A DNA stretch of 64,000 nt, taken from the NCBI GenBank assembly GCA_964554765.1, contig CAZKPS010000001.1, positions 110,277 to 174,276 of the forward strand, read 5' to 3'. Position numbers and translations under genes: made by a program. Of this stretch, positions 42,977 through 51,798 are shown one piece after another. Numbering within the stretch: position 1 is the first letter of the stretch; each line of letters starts with the position of its first letter. Under the pieces are notes generated by a model, which searched no databases, was not told the origin of the DNA, and was given only the letters and a program-made list of their open reading frames with translations. The DNA is from JAQBQZ01 sp964554765. GTDB taxonomy: Bacteria > Patescibacteriota > Minisyncoccia > Phycocordibacterales > CAIRYW01.

Positions 42977-43135
42977 ATGATCGTGTGTACACCAGTGCTC
43001 GTACGCAACATCCGAGTCGTGGTTGGAGTATCGGTCAATACCCCGATGGTCTGCATCGGTATGAGTACAAGTGAAGCGAATTCAATCCAACACCTCGGAG
43101 CTCTGCTCCGAGGTCCTTTATTCACTTACATTTAA
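42977..43135 (+). CDS. Possible 52-aa ORF or small RNA
   Basis: A short GC-rich transcription unit squeezed between two terminators. The reading frame MIVCTPVLVRNIRVVVGV... is hydrophobic and mildly basic. A hairpin CCTCGGAGC/GCTCCGAGG (43093-43119) with a weak T run falls inside its 3' end, which argues instead for a small structured RNA. Neither reading is secure. Confidence 0.25.
   Translation: MIVCTPVLVRNIRVVVGVSVNTPMVCIGMSTSEANSIQHLGALLRGPLFTYI
43093..43119 (+). terminator. Hairpin at the end of the 42977 unit
   Basis: CCTCGGAGC and GCTCCGAGG around TCT, followed by TCCTTTA. Confidence 0.6.
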
Positions 43136-43245
43136 AACAAAATGGTATTATAATTATAGAATCAGTTGGCAAGGTGGTAAGTTTGCAAGGTTGTTAGGAA
43201 ATTCCTTACCAACTAATCAACTAACCAACTTACAACCTGCACCCT

Positions 43246-43725
43246 ATGCAATACCAAGTCCCACAATTTATTGAAATCGAGGATAAAATCTTTGGTCCAC
43301 TTACTTTCAAACAATTCGTTTATGTAGCAGGAGGAGCTGGTATGTGTTTTATTATATATCGTTTTATACCGTTTCCATTTTCTTTCTTAATTATTATCCC
43401 TCTTGGTGGATTTGCAGGAGCTCTGGCATTTTATAAGGTAAACAATAGACCTTTTATTGACGCAGTGGAATCTGCTGTCCGATTTTACCTCGGTGGCAAA
43501 CTCTATCTCTGGCAGAAGAGGGAGAAACCACCAACACCTGAGGAGATATCGGAACTACCAAAAGGTGGAATATATGTACCCAAACTTTCTGAATCAAGAC
43601 TTAAAGAACTTACCTGGAGTCTAGATATCAATGAAACAGTAGCTGACAATGCCACAATGAAAAGAGACGAGAGACTCAAAACATTTGAAGGATTACCTAC
43701 AGATATATTTAAAAAACAACAATAG
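43246..43725 (+). CDS. PrgI family protein
   Basis: A 159-residue PrgI-type protein: MQYQVPQFIEIEDKI at the start, two adjacent membrane helices (about residues 24-40 and 44-63), then NRPFIDAVESAVRFYLGGKLYLW. PrgI/VirB3-like proteins partner with VirB4 ATPases in type IV secretion. It is followed after 5 bp by the TraC N-domain gene. TATAAT near 43151 is a likely promoter for this second half of the cluster, downstream of which lies a patch of short GTTGG/CCAAC repeats. Confidence 0.85.
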   Translation: MQYQVPQFIEIEDKIFGPLTFKQFVYVAGGAGMCFIIYRFIPFPFSFLIIIPLGGFAGALAFYKVNNRPFIDAVESAVRFYLGGKLYLWQKREKPPTPEEISELPKGGIYVPKLSESRLKELTWSLDINETVADNATMKRDERLKTFEGLPTDIFKKQQ

Positions 43726-43730
43726 ATCAT

Positions 43731-44372
43731 ATGCCAACAACAGGAAAAAGCTCTCAGGATTTTATACCGATCAAAGAAATACGTGATGGTGTGGTTGTTT
43801 TAAAAGACAACAGCATTCGAGGAGTTGTGATGACTTCATCTGTGAACTTTGCCCTAAAGAGTGCCGATGAGCAGCAAGCTATTATCTTTCAATTCCAAAA
43901 TTTCCTAAACTCAATCAACTTCTCGATCCAAATATTTGCCGAATCAAGAAGACTCGATATCCGTCCATACATAGCACTCTTGGAGACAGTTGAACGGGAC
44001 CAGGAAAATGAGCTGCTAAAAGTACAAACCAAAGAATACATAGAATTTATCAAGAGTTTTACGACAAGTGTAAACATTATGACAAAAACATTTTTTATTG
44101 TTGTGTCATATGTTCCAGCGATCATTCAGAACAAAGCTGGTCTTTTTTCTTTATTCGGTAAGGGTGCTGATGTTGAAAAGCAAAAATCAGAAAACTTTGA
44201 AGAAAACCGAACACAGCTCCTGCAAAGAATGGAAGTAGTAATGGCAGGGCTCACACGAATGGGTGTACGTGCAGTACCGCTTGGTACCGAAGAGCTTGTG
44301 GAACTCTACTACAAACTATTCAACCCAGGAGATACGGAAAAACCTATCAATATCAACCAGCTCGGACAGTAA
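43731..44372 (+). CDS. TraC/VirB4 N-terminal domain-like protein
   Basis: A 213-residue protein similar to the N-terminal, non-ATPase part of TraC/VirB4: IPIKEIRDGVVVLKDNSIRGVVMTSSVNF, then a stretch with hydrophobic FFIVVSYVPAI. In CPR genomes this part is often a separate gene before the ATPase, as here. It probably helps dock VirB4 at the membrane via PrgI and VirB6; that is inferred from family knowledge. Confidence 0.75.
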   Translation: MPTTGKSSQDFIPIKEIRDGVVVLKDNSIRGVVMTSSVNFALKSADEQQAIIFQFQNFLNSINFSIQIFAESRRLDIRPYIALLETVERDQENELLKVQTKEYIEFIKSFTTSVNIMTKTFFIVVSYVPAIIQNKAGLFSLFGKGADVEKQKSENFEENRTQLLQRMEVVMAGLTRMGVRAVPLGTEELVELYYKLFNPGDTEKPININQLGQ

Positions 44373-44410
44373 TTGAGATTAAAATATTAAAATAAGGTAC
44401 AATAATACAA

Positions 44411-46225
44411 ATGGGATTTTTAGATACTATATTAGGAAAAAAGAAGGAAGAAACACCAGTAATCACATCAATTCTCCCTCAGGAAATTTATGAGACTGGG
44501 GTTTTGGAACTTAAGGATGTTATCGCTCCTTCTGCTCTTCGAGTTTCACCCCGAGAACTAAACCTGGGGGATAAGATTGCTAGAACTTTTTTTGTTATTT
44601 CATATCCAAGATTTTTAACCGAAAGCTGGTTTGCTCCTATCATTAATCTTGATCGTATTTTTGATATTTCAATATTTGTACATCCACTTGATACAGCCCA
44701 AGTACTCCGACAATTTCAAAAAAAGGTAGCCGAGGTTCAGAGTCAAATTAGTATGAGAGAGGAGAAAGGTTTAGTACGTGATCCTGTACTAGATACAGCG
44801 TACCAAGACCTCGAACAACTCCGAGATCAACTCCAACAGGCCCAAGAGCGAATCTTTGAGGTAGGGCTTTATCTCACTTTGTATGCAAACACTGTTGAAG
44901 AACTTGATAAACTAGAGTCTGAGGTTAAATCGATTCTTGAAGCTAAGCTTGTGTATATAAAACCAGCCCTTTTTCAACAAGAGCAGGGTTTTAGAAGTGT
45001 ACTTCCTATTGGCAACGATGAGCTCGAGGTACACTCGAAACTTAATTCCTCACCTCTTTCAAGTATTTTTCCATTTATTTCCTTTGACCTTACATCAGAC
45101 AAGGGCATACTTTATGGCGTAAACAGACACAACTCATCACTCATTCTCTTTGACAGATTCTCACTTGAAAACTATAACTCCGTTACATTTGCAAAGGCTG
45201 GATCAGGAAAGAGTTATGCCACAAAACTCGAAATACTCCGATCACTTATGTTTGATACAGACGTGATTGTAATTGACCCAGAACGAGAATACGAGTATCT
45301 CGCAGAGGCAACAGGGGGGAGATATTTTAATATATCCCTTACATCAGAACACCACATAAATCCTTTTGATCTCCCAAAACCACGTGAGGACGAATCACCA
45401 GCAGATGTATTGCGTTCTAATATTATTAACCTCGTAGGGCTATTTCGGCTTATGTTAGGAGGTCTTACATCAGAAGAGGATGCTATTGTCGACAAAGCGA
45501 TCACAGAAACATATGCTCTCAAAGATATTACTGCGGATGCAGACTTCACAAACGCAGAGCCACCACTTCTTTCTGACTTCCAGCTTGTGCTTGCTGGTAT
45601 GACAGGTGCAGAGTCACTTGTACAAAGACTTGAAAAATACACGAAGGGTACTTGGGCAGGATTTATCAACAAACCATCAAATGTGGATATCAGTAAAAAG
45701 TTTATTACATTTTCACTTCGAGATATGGAAGACGAACTCAAACCTGTAGCGATGTATATCGTGATGCACTACATCTGGAACGCCATCCGAGAAAAACTTA
45801 AAAAGAGACTCCTTGTTATCGATGAGGCGTGGTGGATGATGAAATCAGAAGATACTGCATCATTCCTTCTCTCACTTGCAAAACGAGGACGAAAATATTT
45901 CTTGGGACTTGCAACAATCACTCAGGACGTTGAGGACTTCCTCAAATCTCCTTATGGAACACCGATTATCACCAACTCATCAATCCAGCTCCTTCTCAAG
46001 CAATCACCATCATCAATTGATATGATTCAGAGAACATTTAACCTCACTGATGAGGAGAAATATCTTTTGCTCGAATCAGATGTGGGGGAAGGAATCTTTT
46101 TTGCCGGACTCAAACACGTAGCTATTAAAATCATTTCTTCTTACACAGAAGATCAGATAATCACATCCGATCCATCACAGGTGCTCGCAATCAAAGCAGC
46201 AAAACAAGCAAGAGAAGAGATCTAG
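44411..46225 (+). CDS. VirB4/TraC-type secretion ATPase
   Basis: A 604-residue ATPase with an N-terminal domain and a coiled coil (about residues 105-150), Walker A AKAGSGKS (about 262-269), VIDPEREYEYLAEATGG, Walker B LLVIDEAWWMM (about 467) and the ITQDVEDFL arginine-finger region. It energises pilus assembly or DNA/protein transport in type IV systems. No VirD4 coupling protein or relaxase is visible in the window, so the cluster may build a pilus or DNA-uptake machine rather than a conjugation system. TACAAT lies seven bases before the ATG. Confidence 0.93.
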   Translation: MGFLDTILGKKKEETPVITSILPQEIYETGVLELKDVIAPSALRVSPRELNLGDKIARTFFVISYPRFLTESWFAPIINLDRIFDISIFVHPLDTAQVLRQFQKKVAEVQSQISMREEKGLVRDPVLDTAYQDLEQLRDQLQQAQERIFEVGLYLTLYANTVEELDKLESEVKSILEAKLVYIKPALFQQEQGFRSVLPIGNDELEVHSKLNSSPLSSIFPFISFDLTSDKGILYGVNRHNSSLILFDRFSLENYNSVTFAKAGSGKSYATKLEILRSLMFDTDVIVIDPEREYEYLAEATGGRYFNISLTSEHHINPFDLPKPREDESPADVLRSNIINLVGLFRLMLGGLTSEEDAIVDKAITETYALKDITADADFTNAEPPLLSDFQLVLAGMTGAESLVQRLEKYTKGTWAGFINKPSNVDISKKFITFSLRDMEDELKPVAMYIVMHYIWNAIREKLKKRLLVIDEAWWMMKSEDTASFLLSLAKRGRKYFLGLATITQDVEDFLKSPYGTPIITNSSIQLLLKQSPSSIDMIQRTFNLTDEEKYLLLESDVGEGIFFAGLKHVAIKIISSYTEDQIITSDPSQVLAIKAAKQAREEI

Positions 46226-46248
46226 GCATCTTTTAAAGTAAAAATTAA

Positions 46249-46818
46249 ATGAAAAACCCGCGAATATCAGGAAATTCGACTATTCTTCTAGTGCTATCGG
46301 CTGTCTTTATCGATATGATAGAGGTTATTCTTGGCGCAGTTGCAATAGGGGAGATTTTGAACAGTATTATTGATGTTGTTGTTACTCTTATGTATATGCT
46401 TTGGTTTAGGGCATATAAAGTTAATTTTAGAAAAACTCGTGCCATTATTTTCTTTGGAATTGCTGCTTTAGAACTTATCCCTGTTGTTAATATACTTCCA
46501 TTATGGATTATTGACGTTGTTGCGGTTATAATTACAGTGAGAATGGAAGATAGAACAGGAATGTCTGCAACCAAGATTTTAAATGACCCCAGAAAAAGAA
46601 AAATTCTCCAGAAGGGTATAACAAAAGCAGTAAATGTAGCAGCAAATCTAAATCCAGAAGTAAAAGCTGCGCTCGCAGCAACAGGGTGGCCCGAGCGAAA
46701 TTTAAATCAGCTAAAAGGAGTTAGAAATCCAGACAACGCGCCAGATAAGACAAGGGAAGAGAAAATAGCTGCCCAAAGACAAAACAAATCGAATGGAAAT
46801 AATCAAAATCAAAACTAA
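46249..46818 (+). CDS. Small polytopic membrane protein of the secretion cluster
   Basis: A 189-residue protein: three hydrophobic stretches in residues ~10-100 (TILLVLSAVFIDMIEVILGAV, IIDVVVTLMYMLWF, IIFFGIAALELIPVV), then a polar, Asn/Gln-rich tail. No family recognised. Its end overlaps the next gene by 26 bp, implying coupled translation. Confidence 0.65.
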   Translation: MKNPRISGNSTILLVLSAVFIDMIEVILGAVAIGEILNSIIDVVVTLMYMLWFRAYKVNFRKTRAIIFFGIAALELIPVVNILPLWIIDVVAVIITVRMEDRTGMSATKILNDPRKRKILQKGITKAVNVAANLNPEVKAALAATGWPERNLNQLKGVRNPDNAPDKTREEKIAAQRQNKSNGNNQNQN

Positions 46819-47824
46819 ATATCTGGGAATTTTTATAGGGCTTTTAGTGCTTTTTTCATCAATACAAACAGGATATGCCGACGTGACAATCCCGACCCAG
46901 ATACCTGACTTGGATGAACAAATAGATATGACAGTTGCTCCGAAGTACCCTCAACCTGGTACAACTGTCACAATAACTCTTGATGCATATGGAGTAGATC
47001 TTAATAATTCTGAGATTTCTTGGTCCAATGGTACCAAAACTCTTCTACAAGGAAAGGGGGAGCGCATACTGAAGACAAACGCTGGGAGAGCAGGGGAGTC
47101 AATCACAATCACGGCGACCATAACTCCTCCAAACAGCAGAGAAATTCAAAAAACCGTATCCATAAGTCCACAAAGTGTTGATATTCTCTGGGAAGCAAAA
47201 ACATATACACCACCATTTTACAGAGGTAAAGCGATGTTTTCTCCACAAGAAGAGTTAAAACTTTTTGCCATCCCTAATCAAATCAATGTGGCAAAGGCAA
47301 TATATAAATGGACAGAAGACGGTGAAGTACACGCGGATAAATCTGGTTTTGGAGTAAACACATACAAATTTGTAGGAGATCTGATTTCAAAAAAAAGTGA
47401 TTTTGTAGTTAATGTCTCTGATGGTGACGGTAACACTGCAGAAAATTACCTCTCAATAGCACCAACAGACCCGGAGGTCTATGTATATGAAAATAGTCCA
47501 CTTTATGGTGTTTTGTTTAACAAAGACATCTCAACATATTTTGACATAGGATCAAAACAGGAGGGGACCGTCTCTATCTACCCTTATTTTTATGGAGTAT
47601 CAAATAGGTCTAGCAAAAAAATAGAGTACAAATGGTTAATAAATGGTGCACCAATTAATGTTCCAACAATTCAAAACGATATGACATTCAGAAATACAGA
47701 TAATGTTAGCGGAAAATCCAAAATAGATATTATGGTGACAAATATAGACAATTTTTTGGAGGAGGTTCAAAAATCAGTAATAATAAACTTTCAAAAGAAA
47801 ACTACTGATTCGTTTTCATTATAA
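46793..47824 (+). CDS. Secreted Ig-like hypothetical protein
   Basis: A 343-residue protein with a signal peptide (about residues 8-29, GIFIGLLVLFSSIQTGYA) and a beta-rich body with Ig-like strands (PGTTVTITLDAYGVDLNNSEISW; KSDFVVNVSDGDGNTAENYL). Probably a surface component of the neighbouring apparatus. The next gene follows after 3 bp. Confidence 0.65.
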   Translation: MEIIKIKTKYLGIFIGLLVLFSSIQTGYADVTIPTQIPDLDEQIDMTVAPKYPQPGTTVTITLDAYGVDLNNSEISWSNGTKTLLQGKGERILKTNAGRAGESITITATITPPNSREIQKTVSISPQSVDILWEAKTYTPPFYRGKAMFSPQEELKLFAIPNQINVAKAIYKWTEDGEVHADKSGFGVNTYKFVGDLISKKSDFVVNVSDGDGNTAENYLSIAPTDPEVYVYENSPLYGVLFNKDISTYFDIGSKQEGTVSIYPYFYGVSNRSSKKIEYKWLINGAPINVPTIQNDMTFRNTDNVSGKSKIDIMVTNIDNFLEEVQKSVIINFQKKTTDSFSL

Positions 47825-47827
47825 AGA

Positions 47828-48880
47828 ATGAATAAAAAAATTTTTATTTTCTGGATAGTAGTTATTGTAATCATATGCCTTGGTATATATGAATATGTTG
47901 TTGCTGCGGTAGAATCGTACATCTCTCTCGCTCCCATCCCAGGACTCACAGATGGAACAACATTAGGCACAAACAGTACGCAGGCTAGTCCTGGTTTTTC
48001 AGCATATTTAAGACAACTCTACACTTGGGTAGTGGCAGCAGCATCAGGACTCGCAGTAGTAATGATAATGTGGGGAGGAGTAGAGTATATGACAAGTGCA
48101 GGTGGAGGTGGGGTAGAAGAAGCGAAGAAAAGAATTTCTGCTTCAATCATGGGACTTCTTCTTGCTTTGGGTTCATATATCATTCTCGCAACAGTAAACA
48201 AGGATCTTTTGAATTTGAATTTTAATCTGGGGACGATTAGTGTGATGCAGGAGGGGTTTACGCCGTTTGTATCTAAATTTGTAGATACAGGAGCAAAATA
48301 CATTGTTCCGACAGATTCAATGGGTAGACCACTTGCATCAGGTGCGAGACAAGTTGATTCGGAAGGGTATCTGGTTGACGGATTTGGTGAGAGAATTGTT
48401 AACGAAAACAACGAGCCAATACAAGTCAATAATGCCGATGGATTTTATCCTCACCTTACATCATATTCACCTCAAGATAGTGGGAGTACAAAAGCAATGG
48501 AAGGCGGATATGAAAGTGCTACCCCTGGCTTAGATGGGCAATCAATAGTAAGAACCCTTGATGACTATGCTAGTGGTAGATCAACTTATGTAACACTTGC
48601 TGGGGATGATGGAAGTATTACAGGTAACAGACAAATAGGTAAACAATATATAATTCCCACAATCACTTTCACAAACAATAGTGGGGTAACCCAAACGCTT
48701 ACTAATGTACCAGCATATGTACACGATACAGGATCAGCATTTTCTGACCCAAATAGTAAATACTGGAGGGGAGGAGACACTGGATCAGATTTTGATATTG
48801 CTGTTACACGGGATGGTAATTCAGCAGTAACAAATCAAATAAACACAAGAAAAGTTGAATTTATTCCGGTAAATAATTAA
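47828..48880 (+). CDS. VirB2-like pilin with long C-terminal extension
   Basis: A 350-residue protein: signal-anchor (about residues 5-28), a pilin core with two membrane helices (VVAAASGLAVVMIMWGGVEYM and ASIMGLLLALGSYIILATV) joined by a glycine-rich loop (SAGGGGVEEAKKR), then a ~200-residue external domain. The two-helix core matches TrbC/VirB2-type pilins. The core is encoded by a 342-bp block (47927-48268) identical in DNA to that of the next gene. Confidence 0.75.
   Translation: MNKKIFIFWIVVIVIICLGIYEYVVAAVESYISLAPIPGLTDGTTLGTNSTQASPGFSAYLRQLYTWVVAAASGLAVVMIMWGGVEYMTSAGGGGVEEAKKRISASIMGLLLALGSYIILATVNKDLLNLNFNLGTISVMQEGFTPFVSKFVDTGAKYIVPTDSMGRPLASGARQVDSEGYLVDGFGERIVNENNEPIQVNNADGFYPHLTSYSPQDSGSTKAMEGGYESATPGLDGQSIVRTLDDYASGRSTYVTLAGDDGSITGNRQIGKQYIIPTITFTNNSGVTQTLTNVPAYVHDTGSAFSDPNSKYWRGGDTGSDFDIAVTRDGNSAVTNQINTRKVEFIPVNN
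47927..48268 (+). repeat. 342-bp identical block, copy 1
   Basis: By line-by-line comparison this matches 49011-49352 at every base, offset 1084. It encodes the whole two-helix pilin core. Sequences outside the block diverge completely. Confidence 0.95.
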
Positions 48881-48917
48881 TTTAGTTAAATACTGCCCCG
48901 ATGTTATAATAATACTA

Positions 48918-49634
48918 ATGAAAAAAGTTTTCATTATATTTGGAATAATACTCGCAATATTTTATCTGCCACACATATCAATTGGAGCAGGTGCTAGTGG
49001 ATACACCCCCCTCGCTCCCATCCCAGGACTCACAGATGGAACAACATTAGGCACAAACAGTACGCAGGCTAGTCCTGGTTTTTCAGCATATTTAAGACAA
49101 CTCTACACTTGGGTAGTGGCAGCAGCATCAGGACTCGCAGTAGTAATGATAATGTGGGGAGGAGTAGAGTATATGACAAGTGCAGGTGGAGGTGGGGTAG
49201 AAGAAGCGAAGAAAAGAATTTCTGCTTCAATCATGGGACTTCTTCTTGCTTTGGGTTCATATATCATTCTCGCAACAGTAAACAAGGATCTTTTGAATTT
49301 GAATTTTAATCTGGGGACGATTAGTGTGATGCAGGAGGGGTTTACGCCGTTTAGTAGTAATGCGGTAGACAAAGTAGTGCAGCCCCAGTTCTCAAATTCA
49401 TCTGATGCACAAGTAAATGCTTCCAGGGGTGCAATAGGTGGAGAAGTAGACAACCAGCCGAACATACCACGATCATCGTCACCTGATACCAGCGGAAGTC
49501 TGGGGTCTGATATGAATGGTTCGCTGGCTCTACCGGACTCAATTGCTCCACTAGATAACACTGGGTCTTCTGCCCCTGCATCGAGCGATGAGGGTGCTCA
49601 TCTGTTGCTCCCTCCATTAAAATTAAATGAGTAG
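48918..49634 (+). CDS. VirB2-like pilin, second copy
   Basis: A 238-residue paralog of the preceding gene: different signal sequence (about residues 2-21), an identical pilin core (residues ~32-145), and an unrelated Ser/Pro/Asp-rich C-terminal tail. Two pilins with one core but different exposed tails suggests alternative surface display. TATAAT at about 48904 gives it its own promoter. Confidence 0.75.
   Translation: MKKVFIIFGIILAIFYLPHISIGAGASGYTPLAPIPGLTDGTTLGTNSTQASPGFSAYLRQLYTWVVAAASGLAVVMIMWGGVEYMTSAGGGGVEEAKKRISASIMGLLLALGSYIILATVNKDLLNLNFNLGTISVMQEGFTPFSSNAVDKVVQPQFSNSSDAQVNASRGAIGGEVDNQPNIPRSSSPDTSGSLGSDMNGSLALPDSIAPLDNTGSSAPASSDEGAHLLLPPLKLNE
49011..49352 (+). repeat. 342-bp identical block, copy 2
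   Basis: Identical to 47927-48268. Zero differences over 342 bp, including third codon positions, point to very recent duplication, gene conversion, or possibly an assembly artefact. Confidence 0.95.
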
Positions 49635-49819
49635 GCAAAATATTTTAAATAATCCATCTATCTTCCTTCCTATCATCTGACTTTTACGATACAATTATAT
49701 GAAAGGTGTTTTCCGTGCACACCACAAGAACTGATTTTTAGAATTTTATAGACAGATTCGCTATATAGAAATTGAATATCTTCGCTTATTATAAAAATTG
49801 CTAACATATCTCTAACAGA

Positions 49820-51178
49820 ATGAACAGAAAAGTTATTTTAGCCCTAACTCTTATAGTTATTCTCGCAATAGCAGGGGTTATTTATTCCTATCTGACCAAA
49901 CCCACTCAAACAAAAAATAGTACTACTGGATTTTTTAGTACAATCTTACCTTTTGGAAATAACACAACTAAGTCTAATGACAATACCGATTCTCCTCTAG
50001 TAATCGGTAATTCTGAGCAAAATAACACAGACAATTTACCAAAAACGCTGCCGCGCCTCAGACATTACACCACCGAACCAACATCAGGTAATACTATTAT
50101 TGAAAAAGATAAAGATGTAATACAAAATAGAGTAAAAACAACCATAAAAGAGACTTCTCTTCGATATATGGATAGAGCGACTGGACATATATATGAAATA
50201 GCCACAAACATACCTAAACCAAAAAAAATATCCAACACAACAATCCCAAAAGTGTATGAAGCACTGTTCTTGCAGGGGGGGGACTCTCTAGTGACCCGTT
50301 ATTTAGATTCTAATGACAATATCATTACCTATTTTGTAACACTCAAAGACAAGAAACCTGTTGTGGCCACAACATCAATAAAAATTGCAAGTTCAACAGC
50401 AGAAACAGTGGCTGCAAAAAATGCGGCGGATTTACTACAATTCAAGGAAGTTAGTGGTAATTATCTGTCCAAAAACATCATCGAATTGGCATTAGGACAA
50501 AACAATAAGAAAATATTGAATTTGGTATATGGGGGTGGGGGTAGCATCATATCAATTCTAGACACAACAACACTCAAATCAAAAACAATTCTCACTAGCC
50601 CGCTCCGAGAATGGCTGATTTCATATCCGTCAGACAGTAAGATAGTTATCATAACAAAGCCATCGGGTACTACTTATGGCTATGCATATATAGTNNNNNN
50701 NNNNATAGTAAATGTCTCAAGCGGTGCACTCACGAAACTTATTGGAAATATTTTAGGAATGACTATACTCCCTAATCAAAGTTTAAATTCATATCTCGTC
50801 GGTCAAGCATCAAAAAATATTAAATTGTCTGTACTAAACAGTAAAGATTCATCACTGTTTAATTTGTCTCTTGGTACATTGCCCGAAAAGTGTGTGTGGG
50901 CAAATACTAATACCGAAATAGTATACTGTGCTGTACCGAAGACAGTCCCTGTAGCTACTTATCCTGATGATTGGTATAAAGGAAGACTTTTTTTCAATGA
51001 TGTATTATGGAAGATAAACACAAAAACAGGTGAAACAACTCTCATCTCAAATCTTTCTCAAGAAGGATCTCAGCTTATTGATGCAGTAAATATGCAGATA
51101 TCTTCAACTGATAAATATCTCACATTTATAAACAAACGAGATCTAACCCTATGGGGGATAGATTTAACAGTCAAATAG
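49820..51178 (+). CDS. Anchored beta-rich hypothetical protein, interrupted by an assembly gap
   Basis: About 452 residues with an N-terminal helix (VILALTLIVILAIAGVIYSYL) and a Ser/Thr/Asn-rich stalk. The body shows repeated strand patterns (IISILDTTTLKSKTIL; LWKINTKTGETTLISNL) like a beta-propeller. A run of ten N (50695-50704) leaves four codons unknown; the frame continues on both sides, so the gap length may be only nominal. It ends the secretion-like cluster before a terminator. Confidence 0.65.
   Translation: MNRKVILALTLIVILAIAGVIYSYLTKPTQTKNSTTGFFSTILPFGNNTTKSNDNTDSPLVIGNSEQNNTDNLPKTLPRLRHYTTEPTSGNTIIEKDKDVIQNRVKTTIKETSLRYMDRATGHIYEIATNIPKPKKISNTTIPKVYEALFLQGGDSLVTRYLDSNDNIITYFVTLKDKKPVVATTSIKIASSTAETVAAKNAADLLQFKEVSGNYLSKNIIELALGQNNKKILNLVYGGGGSIISILDTTTLKSKTILTSPLREWLISYPSDSKIVIITKPSGTTYGYAYIXXXXIVNVSSGALTKLIGNILGMTILPNQSLNSYLVGQASKNIKLSVLNSKDSSLFNLSLGTLPEKCVWANTNTEIVYCAVPKTVPVATYPDDWYKGRLFFNDVLWKINTKTGETTLISNLSQEGSQLIDAVNMQISSTDKYLTFINKRDLTLWGIDLTVK
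50695..50704. other. Assembly gap (10 N)
   Basis: Ten undetermined bases flanked by ATATATAGT and ATAGTA, i.e. short similar sequence that could have stalled assembly. Confidence 0.99.
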
Positions 51179-51218
51179 CAGAGAAAACTACTAGCTGTTA
51201 GCTGTTAGAGAAATATAG

Positions 51219-51252
51219 AAAAAATACCGCACCTAAAGGTGCGGTATTTTTT
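51219..51252. terminator. Bidirectional terminator
   Basis: GAAAAAATACCGCACC and GGTGCGGTATTTTTTC around TAAA; it separates the plus-strand cluster from the jag operon. Confidence 0.95.
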
Positions 51253-51282
51253 CTAGTAGCTGATAGTTTCTTTGCTGACAAC

Positions 51283-51756
51283 CTATATTTTATCCTCTTC
51301 TTTCCCTTCACCATCTTCCACAAACTTGATGACTAGCCTCCTCTCTCTCCCTGTACCAATAGATTCTGTTTTAATGTTTGGCTTACCTTCAAGATGAGAA
51401 TGGATAATCATTCGCTCATAAGATGACATCGGATCCATCTCTACATCAATCTTGAATGACCGTGCTCTCTCTGCAAGCATTGTTGCCTTGTTCTTTATAT
51501 GCTCATCATTCTGGGCTTTAACACCGTTAATGTCTACAGTTATGCGTACTTCTTCGCCATACTTTTTTGCGACCATTCTTTTTACAATGTGTGAGAATGC
51601 CTCAAATTTCTCGTTTTCTCGGCCGATGAGAGAGTGTTCTTCAGGAGATTTTATGTTTATATGGAAACCGTTGTTGTGTTCCGATACTTCAATCGAGGCT
51701 TCGAGTACACCGAGCGAATCTATAAGTGATTTTGTGATTTCCTTGATATCATTCAT
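51283..51756 (-). CDS. jag: Jag/KhpB-like KH-R3H RNA-binding protein
   Basis: A 157-residue protein with a KH-like part (SLIGRENEKFEAFSHIVKRMV) and a C-terminal R3H domain (DPMSSYERMIIHSHLEGKPNIKTESIG). In Firmicutes, Jag/KhpB binds RNA and affects envelope growth. It follows yidC, the classical rpmH-rnpA-yidC-jag order. TAATAT six bases before its ATG suggests it also has a leaderless transcript of its own. Confidence 0.92.
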   Translation of the reverse strand: MNDIKEITKSLIDSLGVLEASIEVSEHNNGFHINIKSPEEHSLIGRENEKFEAFSHIVKRMVAKKYGEEVRITVDINGVKAQNDEHIKNKATMLAERARSFKIDVEMDPMSSYERMIIHSHLEGKPNIKTESIGTGRERRLVIKFVEDGEGKEEDKI

Positions 51757-51798
51757 ACTCTTATATTAGCTAGCTTTTAAACTAAGTCAATACAACTT

